A DNA stretch of 30,605 nt from CAIUKX01 sp964580965. GTDB taxonomy: Bacteria; Bacteroidota; Bacteroidia; Flavobacteriales_D; Crocinitomicaceae. Both the position numbers and the translations under genes were made by a program. The stretch covers positions 1-30,605 of the forward strand of contig CAZOLZ010000026.1 of the NCBI GenBank assembly GCA_964580965.1, in the 5' to 3' direction. Shown in pieces: positions 15,192-23,379 of the stretch (position 1 is the stretch's first letter; every line of letters begins with the position of its first letter). The notes under the pieces were generated by a model. That model worked only from the letters and a program-made list of their open reading frames with translations, did no database searches and was not told where the DNA came from.

Positions 15192-18100
15192 ATGGAAAAT
15201 AAAGTATACTACAAACCCAATAACAAAGTAAGAATAGTAACAGCGGCATCATTGTTTGATGGACATGATGCAGCAATTAATATAATGCGAAGAATTTTAC
15301 AATCAACTGGTTGTGAGGTGATTCATTTGGGACATGATCGTTCTGTTGAAGAAGTTGTAGATTGCGCTATTCAAGAAGATGCTAATGCTATTGCTATTAC
15401 TTCTTATCAAGGAGGACACAATGAATACTTTAAATATATGCGAGACCTTTTAACTCAGAAAGGAGCACCTCAAATTAAAGTTTTTGGAGGAGGAGGAGGA
15501 ACAATTCTTCCAAGTGAAATCGAAGATTTACATAATTATGGAATCAGTCGTATTTATCATCCAGATGATGGAAGAAAAATGGGATTACAAGGAATGATTA
15601 ATGATTTAATTGAAAAATGCGATTTTCCTTTAGGAGACAAATTGACTACTGAAATTGAATTATTGAATCAAAAAAATATTCCTGCAATTGCAAGAATTAT
15701 CTCAGCAGCAGAAAATTTTTCTGATTCTTCAGAACCAATACTTGAGAAAGTAAGAGCAAAAGCAAAACAAAATGCTATACCTGTTCTAGGAATTACAGGA
15801 ACAGGCGGAGCAGGAAAATCTTCTTTAGTGGATGAGTTAGTAAGAAGATTCTTAATTGATTTCCCTGAAAAACAAATTGGAGTTATTTCTGTTGATCCTT
15901 CAAAGAGAAAAACGGGTGGAGCTTTGTTAGGGGACAGAATTCGAATGAATGCGATTAAGAATTCAAGAGTTTATATGCGTTCTTTAGCTACGCGTCAATC
16001 TAATTTAGCATTATCAAAACATGTAGCAGAAGCGGTTAATGTTTTAAAAGCAGCAAATTACGATCTAATCATTTTAGAAACTTCAGGTATTGGACAGTCT
16101 GATACTGAAATTTTAGACCATTCAGATGTTTCTTTATATGTAATGACTCCTGAATATGGAGCAGCTACTCAATTAGAAAAAATTGACATGTTAGATTTTG
16201 CAGATGTGATTGCATTGAACAAATTTGATAAGAGAGGAGCTTTGGATGCTTTAAGAGATGTTAGAAAGCAATACCAACGTAATCATGATTTATGGGAAGA
16301 GTCTGTTGATTCGATGCCTGTTTATGGTACTATTGCATCTCAATTTAATGATCCCGGAATGAATTCATTATACAAAGTGATAATGGATAAAGTAGTTCAA
16401 AGAACAGGGGCAGATCTAAATTCAACGTTTGAAATAACAAAGGAGATGTCTGAAAAGATTTTTGTTATTCCTCCTGATAGAACACGTTATTTATCTGAAA
16501 TTTCTGAAAACAATAGATCTTACGATAAATGGGTTGAAGAACAAGTTAAAGTTGCTGACAAGTTATATGGATTGAATTCAACATTAGAAACATTGAAGGC
16601 TTCTAATTTAGAGGATAAAGATCGTTTAATCAAAGGTGTTCAAGAAGCGTTTGAAATAGAAAAATTAAATTTTGATCCTAAAAATTGGGCTTTAATTGAA
16701 AATTGGGAGTCTAAAAAGCAGTTATATGTTGATCCTGAGTTTAAATTTAAAGTAAGAGGTAAAGAATTATCTATTAAAACACAATCGGAATCTTTATCAC
16801 ATTTACAAATACCAAAAGTAGCTACTCCAAAATACAAAGGTTGGGGAGACATTTTAAAATGGTTGTTACAAGAAAATGTTCCTGGAGAATTTCCATATAC
16901 ATCTGGATTATTCCCATTCAAGCGTGAGGGAGAAGATCCAACACGAATGTTTGCTGGAGAGGGTGGTCCTGAGAGAACTAATAAGCGTTTTCATTATGTA
17001 AGTTTGGGTATGCCAGCTAAACGTTTATCTACTGCATTTGATTCTGTTACATTATATGGAAATGACCCTGATTTGAGACCAGATATTTATGGTAAAATTG
17101 GAAATGCAGGAGTTTCTATTTGTTGTTTAGATGATGCCAAGAAGTTATATTCAGGATTTGATTTATCACACCCAGCAACATCTGTTTCAATGACAATTAA
17201 TGGTCCTGCACCAATGTTGTTAGGTTTCTTTATGAATGCTGCAATTGATCAAAATTGTGAAAAATACATCAAAGCGAATGGTTTAGAAGCTGAAGTAGAA
17301 GCAAAAATTAATGCTATTTATAAAGAAAAAGATATTGCAAGACCAAAATATCAAAGTGAATTGCCAGAAGGTAATGATGGTCTTGGCTTGATGTTATTAG
17401 GGGTAACAGGAGATCAAGTTTTACCAGTTGAAGTTTATGACCAAATTAAGTCGGAAACTTTAAAACAAGTTAGAGGTACTGTTCAAGCAGATATTTTAAA
17501 AGAAGACCAAGCTCAAAACACATGTATTTTCTCGACTGAATTTGCCTTGAGATTAATGGGAGATGTTCAGCAATACTTTATTTCTAAAGGTGTTCGTAAC
17601 TTTTATTCTGTATCTATTTCAGGGTATCATATTGCAGAAGCAGGAGCAAACCCTATTACACAATTAGCATTTACTCTAGCAAATGGGTTCACTTATGTTG
17701 AATATTACTTGAGTAGAGGGATGAATATTGATGATTTTGCGCCAAATTTATCGTTCTTCTTTTCAAATGGAATTGATCCAGAATATGCTGTTATCGGTAG
17801 AGTAGCCAGAAGAGTTTGGGCTAAAGCATTGGCTAAAAAATATAAAGGTAATGCCCGTTCACAAATGTTGAAATATCATATTCAGACATCAGGTAGATCT
17901 TTACATGCTCAAGAAATTGATTTTAACGATATAAGAACAACATTACAAGCTTTGTATGCTATTTACGATAACTGTAACTCTTTACACACAAATGCATACG
18001 ATGAGGCTATAACTACTCCAACAGAAGAGTCTGTAAGAAGAGCAATGGCCATCCAATTGATTATCAATAGAGAGTTAGGTTTAGCGAAGAATGAGAATCC

Positions 18101-18572
18101 TTTACAGGGAAGTTTCATCATTGAAGAATTAACAGATTTAGTTGAGGAAGCTGTTTTGACAGAATTTGACAGAATTACTGAAAGAGGAGGTGTTTTAGGA
18201 GCCATGGAGACAATGTATCAACGTTCTAAAATTCAAGAGGAGTCTTTATATTATGAAACTTTAAAACATAATGGGGATTTTCCTATAATCGGGGTTAATA
18301 CATTCTTAAGCTCTAAAGGTTCACCTACAATTTTACCAAAAGAAGTAATACGTGCTACAGAAGAAGAGAAGCAATATCAGATTAGTATGTTGAATGATTT
18401 ACACTTATTTCATAACGATTCTTTAATAGAAGACATCAGAACATTACAATCAGCTGCAATAAACAATCAAAATATGTTTGAAGTAATGATGGAAATCTCT
18501 AAAAGAGCTTCTTTAGGACAGATAACAAAAGCATTGTTTGAAGTAGGAGGACAGTATAGAAGAAATATGTAG
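15192..18572 (+). CDS. icmF: IcmF: fused isobutyryl-CoA mutase with G-protein chaperone
   Basis: An 1126-residue fusion in the IcmF order. The N-terminal cobalamin domain has FDGHDAAIN with axial His25. A MeaB/MeaI-type GTPase follows (P-loop GTGGAGKSS beginning at Gly203, with Lys209, then ETSGIGQSD and NKFD). The C-terminal acyl-CoA mutase TIM barrel occupies roughly 545-1126. The pocket holds Phe587 in RMFAGEGG and Gln775 in QAQNTCIFS, the Phe/Gln pair of isobutyryl-CoA-type mutases, in place of the Tyr/Arg of methylmalonyl-CoA mutase. It should rearrange isobutyryl-CoA and butyryl-CoA, and perhaps isovaleryl-CoA and pivalyl-CoA, with the GTPase guarding adenosylcobalamin loading. The segment between the two pocket residues is about 70 residues longer than in the MutB of this window. 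A terminator follows. Confidence 0.94.
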   Translation: MENKVYYKPNNKVRIVTAASLFDGHDAAINIMRRILQSTGCEVIHLGHDRSVEEVVDCAIQEDANAIAITSYQGGHNEYFKYMRDLLTQKGAPQIKVFGGGGGTILPSEIEDLHNYGISRIYHPDDGRKMGLQGMINDLIEKCDFPLGDKLTTEIELLNQKNIPAIARIISAAENFSDSSEPILEKVRAKAKQNAIPVLGITGTGGAGKSSLVDELVRRFLIDFPEKQIGVISVDPSKRKTGGALLGDRIRMNAIKNSRVYMRSLATRQSNLALSKHVAEAVNVLKAANYDLIILETSGIGQSDTEILDHSDVSLYVMTPEYGAATQLEKIDMLDFADVIALNKFDKRGALDALRDVRKQYQRNHDLWEESVDSMPVYGTIASQFNDPGMNSLYKVIMDKVVQRTGADLNSTFEITKEMSEKIFVIPPDRTRYLSEISENNRSYDKWVEEQVKVADKLYGLNSTLETLKASNLEDKDRLIKGVQEAFEIEKLNFDPKNWALIENWESKKQLYVDPEFKFKVRGKELSIKTQSESLSHLQIPKVATPKYKGWGDILKWLLQENVPGEFPYTSGLFPFKREGEDPTRMFAGEGGPERTNKRFHYVSLGMPAKRLSTAFDSVTLYGNDPDLRPDIYGKIGNAGVSICCLDDAKKLYSGFDLSHPATSVSMTINGPAPMLLGFFMNAAIDQNCEKYIKANGLEAEVEAKINAIYKEKDIARPKYQSELPEGNDGLGLMLLGVTGDQVLPVEVYDQIKSETLKQVRGTVQADILKEDQAQNTCIFSTEFALRLMGDVQQYFISKGVRNFYSVSISGYHIAEAGANPITQLAFTLANGFTYVEYYLSRGMNIDDFAPNLSFFFSNGIDPEYAVIGRVARRVWAKALAKKYKGNARSQMLKYHIQTSGRSLHAQEIDFNDIRTTLQALYAIYDNCNSLHTNAYDEAITTPTEESVRRAMAIQLIINRELGLAKNENPLQGSFIIEELTDLVEEAVLTEFDRITERGGVLGAMETMYQRSKIQEESLYYETLKHNGDFPIIGVNTFLSSKGSPTILPKEVIRATEEEKQYQISMLNDLHLFHNDSLIEDIRTLQSAAINNQNMFEVMMEISKRASLGQITKALFEVGGQYRRNM

Positions 18573-18599
18573 TAACGATTGATATAAATTAGTACTTTT

Positions 18600-18633
18600 A
18601 ATTCCGGCTGTGATTGCGGTCGGAATTTTTTTT
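18600..18633 (+). terminator. Intrinsic terminator of icmF
   Basis: AATTCCG (18600-18606) pairs with CGGAATT (18621-18627). Four more pairs, two of them wobbles, extend the stem inwards, and T residues run through 18633. The remaining 187 bases to the convergent DUF3078 gene hold nothing I can identify. Confidence 0.88.
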
Positions 18634-18820
18634 GATTAATACTAGGGTTTGATTATTAAGTGTTGGTATATGCTAATAATGAAAATTAGAGTGATACCAT
18701 GAAGACTTTTTTGAGTGAACTTTTTTATTTTAAACTGAAGTTAAAAGAGTGGGAAGTAATATTAACAGGTTTTAAATAATGTGATATTAATTTAAAATTG
18801 ATTATTCAAAATACCTTTAT

Positions 18821-19795
18821 TTAAAACTTGTAAGAAAATCCAAACCCTAATATTTCTTTAAACTGCAATCTAGGTCCTCTTTTATCTATTATTCCATCTT
18901 TGTTAGTATCAATCTGAATATCAACATCATCATCATAATATAAATGAGTATTTATACTCATTGAAATGTATTTATTTACTTTTAACGTAATTAAACTTTC
19001 CCAGTTAACATCAATATTCTTAGGGTTTTTTAAATAATTCGAGAAAAGGTCTAGTTTAGTCGTAATTGCAATGTTTTCAAGCCAATTCGCTTTGAAATCT
19101 TTTTTTGTATAGATCATACGAATATATCCACCAAATTCATTTCTGATATTTTTTCCATCTCTAATTTTTATTCCATTTAAATCGTATTCAGCTTTTTGAA
19201 CTCCAAATAGACCTTGGTCAGCTAGTGATTGAGCTGACACAAAAGTTGTTTTAGATGTAAAAGGAGCAATAAATAAACTTAATGAATTATAGGGTTTATA
19301 ATCTAATCCGATAGATCCAATTAAATAGGCAGGTGCAAAAAAATCAGATATTTTAGTTGAGTCTTCATTATAACCTGGAGCCATTTGGGTTTTAAAATTA
19401 AGAGCTCCCGCATAAAATAAGTTTTTCTTAACTTTTCGACCATATTTTGAAAGGATATCTATTTTATCATCTGTTTTTATAAATGCTTTTACATCTCCTT
19501 GACGTTGTAAGCCATAACCAAAATCAAATGAATTATCCCAACTTTGTTTTAAGTTTTTATAATTAACGGAATAACTAAACAAAGAGTTAATAGATATTGA
19601 GTTTTGACCACCACTAGACCAATTAGATAAACTCGTTTGAGCTAAATTAAAGGAAAAGCTTCCGCCAGATTTCCAACCAACAATTGTATCCCGATCTTTA
19701 ACTCTAAGTTTTTTTTCAATGTCAGTTATTTGAGAATAACTTATTGGTGCAAAATAAAGTCCAAATAGAATAAGTAGAATATTTATCTTAGTCAC
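18821..19795 (-). CDS. DUF3078 outer-membrane beta-barrel protein
   Basis: A 324-residue exported protein with a signal peptide (MTKINILLILFGLYFAPISYSQ), the conserved DUF3078 start WKSGGSFSFNLAQTSLSNWSSGGQNSISIN, and a run of amphipathic strands ending in FKEILGFGFSYKF with a terminal Phe, as in outer-membrane barrels. The family is confined mainly to Bacteroidetes and has no assigned function. A short calcium-loop-like DTNKDGIIDKRG lies just before the last strand. Its ATG overlaps the end of the S1/P1-like gene by eight bases, so the two are translationally coupled, and it is the last gene of the long minus-strand operon. No terminator is obvious downstream. Confidence 0.88.
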   Translation of the reverse strand: MTKINILLILFGLYFAPISYSQITDIEKKLRVKDRDTIVGWKSGGSFSFNLAQTSLSNWSSGGQNSISINSLFSYSVNYKNLKQSWDNSFDFGYGLQRQGDVKAFIKTDDKIDILSKYGRKVKKNLFYAGALNFKTQMAPGYNEDSTKISDFFAPAYLIGSIGLDYKPYNSLSLFIAPFTSKTTFVSAQSLADQGLFGVQKAEYDLNGIKIRDGKNIRNEFGGYIRMIYTKKDFKANWLENIAITTKLDLFSNYLKNPKNIDVNWESLITLKVNKYISMSINTHLYYDDDVDIQIDTNKDGIIDKRGPRLQFKEILGFGFSYKF

Positions 19796-20754
19796 AGTTT
19801 CTAATTTTATGAGTTGAAATAATATGTTGTTCTTCTTCTTTGTCTTGGATTTTTAACTTCATGTTAGGATTAAGTGAAGGTTGCCCTGCATCTATCCAAG
19901 CAGTATACCATATTGATCCAACTGCAATTATTGAAGCTTTCAGTCTTCGTTCAACCATTCCGTCNNNNNNNNNNACAATTGGTGAAATCTTTAGAGTATG
20001 TTTTAACAGTGTTCCTTCCTCGATTTTCAATCGTATATTTATTTGTTTGGCCTACGTTTTTGGAACATTCTTTTTCAAATTTAAATACAGAGTCTAAGGC
20101 TAAATGAGAAGTGTAAACTGCTTTCCAAATAAATGAAGAAACATCTTGAATGTAAAACGCTTTACCTGTAAAGAGCCTCATGTCATGCAAAAAAGTCTCT
20201 ACTAATCGACTCTCCCATAAACTATGAATTCCTTTTTGATTACTTAATTGTCCATTATAGTTTTTGGTTGTATGCAGAGGTACATGAGCATCTGCAATGT
20301 AATGTCCAATATCAGATGATATTTTTAAAATCTCATTGTTGTTTTTCGCTTCAAATGCTTTTTGAAGTTTATACTTCATTAACGAAACATGCCATGGAAC
20401 AATTCCATAACTGTATAATGAATCTTCTGAGTATTTGGATACTGCATCTTTCCATTTTTTTGGAATTGAATCGAAGTTTTCAGGGAAATTAGAACAATAA
20501 AATTCCAAGTCTATATAATGTTTTGGAGCTTCAAACTTAACACTGTGTCTTCTTTTATCAGGATCTACTGAATGATCTGTTATAAAATCAATATATGTTT
20601 TGTAAAAGCCTATTAATTCACTTGGTAGTGTAAATACAGCAATACGGTTGATTTGTTTATGACCTGTAAATCCCCACTTTTCCTTATTAAAAGAAAAAAG
20701 TGAAGCAAGACAAAAAATAAGAATAACAACTTTATAATTTGACCAATTTACCAT
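19788..20754 (-). CDS. S1/P1-nuclease or zinc-dependent phospholipase C-like exported enzyme, broken by an assembly gap
   Basis: An exported enzyme of the S1/P1 nuclease / zinc-dependent phospholipase C fold. After a signal peptide (about 1-23) comes KWGFTGHKQINRIAVFTLP with Trp27 and His32. Downstream are APKHYIDLE, DIGHYIADAHVPLHTT and GIHSLWESR, which carry the His, Asp and Glu ligands expected for a trinuclear zinc site. A run of ten N at 19965-19974 interrupts it: 260 residues precede and 58 follow. The frame differs on the two sides, but the codon boundary falls exactly at each gap edge, so a true gap that is a multiple of three restores one intact gene; I do not regard it as a pseudogene. 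The start overlaps the comB end by 23 bases. The substrate (nucleic acid or phospholipid) is unresolved. Confidence 0.82.
19965..19974. other. Assembly gap (10 N)
   Basis: Ten undetermined bases lie inside the S1/P1-like gene. The reading frame shifts by one base across it if ten is taken literally, so ten is almost certainly a placeholder rather than a measured length. Confidence 0.99.
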
Positions 20755-21451
20755 CCTTTAAAATTGGAATCACATCTGTTTGATTTGGAGTTAAACAGTA
20801 CTTGATGTCTTTGTTTAAATTTAAATTTTTTAATCGTCTTCTGTGAGAACTAGATTTTAAATATCCTAAATAGTTATCTTTTGCAGATAAGTAAAGATAT
20901 TTGGCAGAAATTGATGAATCTTCGTCTGACGTAAAATTTCCAGTAGAAAGTAAATATTCAGAAATTGCTCCAGCGCAAATCGTATCTTCCAAGTTGAATT
21001 TATCTTGCCAACCCGAACATAAACACAACACATTTTTGTTTTGTAATTCTAGCCATTTACATAGAGCTTCTAAATTCAAAAAAGATCCAATAACAACTGT
21101 TTCGGCATCTTTTGCAACATCGATTGATTTTGTTCCATTTGTAGTTGACAAAACAACTTCTTTACCTTTGAATTCCTCTTTCATATAACTGTAAGGAGAA
21201 TTTCCGAAATCAAAACCTTCAACAATTTGTCCTTTTCGTTCTGCACCAGCTAAAAACCCTTTTTGTTTGTAAGCCATAGCTTCCTCAACTGTAGGAACAG
21301 GAATAATTGATTTAATTCCATTGTCAAATGCTGCGCAAATGGCAGAAGTCGCTCTTAAAACATCAATGACTACAACGATTTCAAATTCATCTTTAAAGTA
21401 AGCGTATTCACCCGGAGTAAAACAAACTTCAATGTGTTTTCTATTATCCAT
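20732..21451 (-). CDS. comB: 2-phosphosulfolactate phosphatase family protein (ComB)
   Basis: A 239-residue member of the ComB family, magnesium-dependent acid phosphatases that remove phosphate from 2-phosphosulfolactate in coenzyme M biosynthesis. Family motifs visible are VVIDVLRATSAI, PVPTVEEA, FLAGAERKG, GFDFGNSP and STTNGTKSI, followed by CSGW and an EDTICAGA segment. The family also occurs in bacteria that do not make coenzyme M, where its role is unclear. I chose the ATG at 21451, which precedes the family's usual HIEVCFTPGEY start and overlaps the DUF3817 end by eight bases; the ATG at 21490 would overlap it by 47 bases. No ComA or ComC partner is in the window. Confidence 0.88.
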   Translation of the reverse strand: MDNRKHIEVCFTPGEYAYFKDEFEIVVVIDVLRATSAICAAFDNGIKSIIPVPTVEEAMAYKQKGFLAGAERKGQIVEGFDFGNSPYSYMKEEFKGKEVVLSTTNGTKSIDVAKDAETVVIGSFLNLEALCKWLELQNKNVLCLCSGWQDKFNLEDTICAGAISEYLLSTGNFTSDEDSSISAKYLYLSAKDNYLGYLKSSSHRRRLKNLNLNKDIKYCLTPNQTDVIPILKDGKLVKL

Positions 21452-21737
21452 TTTTTCTAAAAATTTTTTTATCTGCAACAAATGTCCCAAAAGGAATTAA
21501 AGATGCTAATTCAGCAAGTAAAAGTGTTTTGATTGACCACTTTTTTTCATTGTAAACTATGATAACCCAAAGACAGTACAATATAAATAAAATGCCATGC
21601 GCCATTCCCACAATTTTATTTGGAAGAGGCATTTGGAAAGCATATTTTAAAGGCATTGTTAAGGCAAATAATAAATAAGAAATACCTTCAGCTATAGCTA
21701 AAAAATGTAATTGTTTTTCAGTTTTTGAATAGTTCAT
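21444..21737 (-). CDS. DUF3817 small integral membrane protein
   Basis: A 97-residue membrane protein of the DUF3817 (YdzA-like) family. It has about three membrane segments: one from about residue 9, with HFLAIAEGISYLLFALTMPLKY; a middle one with GMAHGILFILYCLWVIIVY; and a final one with LLLAELASLIPFGTFVADKK. EGISYL, the AHG in the middle segment and PFGTFV are the recurring conserved points. No function is established. I chose the ATG at 21737, four bases after the ABC-F stop; an ATG at 21764 would add nine residues and overlap that gene. Its comB neighbour overlaps its end. Confidence 0.82.
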   Translation of the reverse strand: MNYSKTEKQLHFLAIAEGISYLLFALTMPLKYAFQMPLPNKIVGMAHGILFILYCLWVIIVYNEKKWSIKTLLLAELASLIPFGTFVADKKIFRKNG

Positions 21738-21741
21738 AGGA

Positions 21742-23379
21742 TTAATTTTTTCGTTCAATTTCACTTAAATTTTCTAGTTTCTTTTTGGCTAAGAAACCTT
21801 TTATATCCTCGAAATGTTCTTTAACACGTTTATTTCCGAACTCGAAAACCTTAGTCACTAACCCATCTAAGAAATCCCTATCGTGAGAAACCAAAATTAA
21901 TGTACCATTAAATGCGTTCAACGCATCTTTGATGATGTCCTTAGTTTTCATATCTAAATGGTTAGTTGGCTCATCGAGAATTAATAAGTTTACAGGTTCT
22001 AATAAAAGTTTGATCATTGCTAAACGTGTTTTTTCACCTCCTGATAAAACTTTTACTTTCTTAGAACTGATTTCACCTCCAAACATAAAAGCTCCTAATA
22101 TGTCTTTAATTTTTGTTCTGATATCACCAACAGCAATACGATCGATAGTTTCAAATATAGTTAACTCCTCGTCGAGTAAAGAAGCTTGATTTTGAGCAAA
22201 ATAACCGATTTGTACATTGTGACCTAATTCTAAAGTTCCATTGTAGTCAATCTCTCCCATAATGGCTTTAATCATAGTCGATTTACCTTCACCATTTTTA
22301 CCGACAAATGCAACTTTTTGCCCCCTTTCAATGGTCAAAGAAGCATCTTTAAAAACTTCATGGTCACCGTAAGTTTTAGATAGTTCATTTACTACCACAG
22401 GGTAATTACCAGATCTTGGAGCAGGTGGAAACTTTAAACGTAAAGCTGAGTTATCGACTTCATCAACCTCAATGATTTCAAGTTTTTCAAGCATTTTTAC
22501 GCGTGACTGAACTTGTAAGGTTTTAGAGTATGTGCCTTTGAAACGTTCAATAAATTCTGTTGTTTCAGCGATGAATTTTTGTTGTTCATCAAATTGCTTT
22601 TGTTGTTGAGCTCGTCTATCTTTTCTTAATTCTAAATAATGAGAGTATTTTGCTTTATAATCGTATATACGTCCCATTGTAACCTCAATTGTTCGAGAAG
22701 TAATATTATCAATGAATGCTCTATCATGAGAAATTACAACAACTGCTTTAGCTTGATTAATTAAAAACTCTTCCAACCACTGAATTGATTCTATATCCAT
22801 GTGATTGGTAGGCTCATCTAGTAAAATTAAATCTGGTTTCTGAAGTAAGATTTTTGCTAGTTCAATACGCATTCTCCATCCACCACTAAATTCAGAAGTT
22901 GGTCTGTCAAAGTCAGCTCTCAAAAATCCAAGCCCAAATAATACTTTTTCAACTTCAGCTTCATAATTTGTATCCTCAATTGAATAGAACTTCTCACTTA
23001 ACTCTGAAACTCGTTCAATCAATTTCATGTATTCATCTGATTCATAGTCAGTACGAATAGTCAGTTTATGATTGATTGATTCAATTTCGTCTTTCATCAA
23101 AAAGATTTGCTTGAAAGCTTTTGAAGCTTCTTCAAAAACAGTTGCATTGTCTTCTGTCAATAAGTGTTGAGGTAAATAAGCTATTACAGCTTCTTTTGGA
23201 GCAGAAACTTTTCCTTTAGTAGGTTGGTTTATGCCTGCTAAAATTTTTAAAAGTGTAGATTTACCGGCACCATTTTTCCCCATAAGAGCAATCTTATCAT
23301 TTTCATTGATAACAAAATTGATATTTCTAAAGAGAGTAGTGCCACTAAATTCAACAGCTATATTATCTACAGATATCAT
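21742..23379 (-). CDS. ABC-F family ribosome-associated ATPase
   Basis: A 545-residue protein with two ABC cassettes in one chain and no membrane segments, which places it in the ABC-F family of translation factors. Cassette 1 has Walker A GKNGAGKST (34-42), signature SEFSGGWRMR and Walker B LILLDEPTNHMD. A charged linker (about 245-325) contains the P-site-tRNA-interaction helices. Cassette 2 has GKNGEGKST (near 358), LSGGEKTRLA and LLILDEPTNHLD. The first signature has F-SGG in place of LSGG, as is common in the family. The length and lack of a long C-terminal extension suggest a housekeeping YfmR/Uup-like member rather than an antibiotic-resistance one. Its ATG shares one base with the RF3 stop (TAATG). 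Confidence 0.92.
   Translation of the reverse strand: MISVDNIAVEFSGTTLFRNINFVINENDKIALMGKNGAGKSTLLKILAGINQPTKGKVSAPKEAVIAYLPQHLLTEDNATVFEEASKAFKQIFLMKDEIESINHKLTIRTDYESDEYMKLIERVSELSEKFYSIEDTNYEAEVEKVLFGLGFLRADFDRPTSEFSGGWRMRIELAKILLQKPDLILLDEPTNHMDIESIQWLEEFLINQAKAVVVISHDRAFIDNITSRTIEVTMGRIYDYKAKYSHYLELRKDRRAQQQKQFDEQQKFIAETTEFIERFKGTYSKTLQVQSRVKMLEKLEIIEVDEVDNSALRLKFPPAPRSGNYPVVVNELSKTYGDHEVFKDASLTIERGQKVAFVGKNGEGKSTMIKAIMGEIDYNGTLELGHNVQIGYFAQNQASLLDEELTIFETIDRIAVGDIRTKIKDILGAFMFGGEISSKKVKVLSGGEKTRLAMIKLLLEPVNLLILDEPTNHLDMKTKDIIKDALNAFNGTLILVSHDRDFLDGLVTKVFEFGNKRVKEHFEDIKGFLAKKKLENLSEIERKN

Noticed and set aside
19951..20754. Frameshifted pseudogene in the S1/P1-like gene
   Set aside because: The frame change coincides exactly with ten placeholder N, and codon boundaries match on both sides, so it is an assembly artefact.
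21742..23379. Antibiotic-resistance ABC-F
   Set aside because: Length, linker and the setting with RF3 fit a housekeeping YfmR/Uup-like factor; nothing points to resistance.
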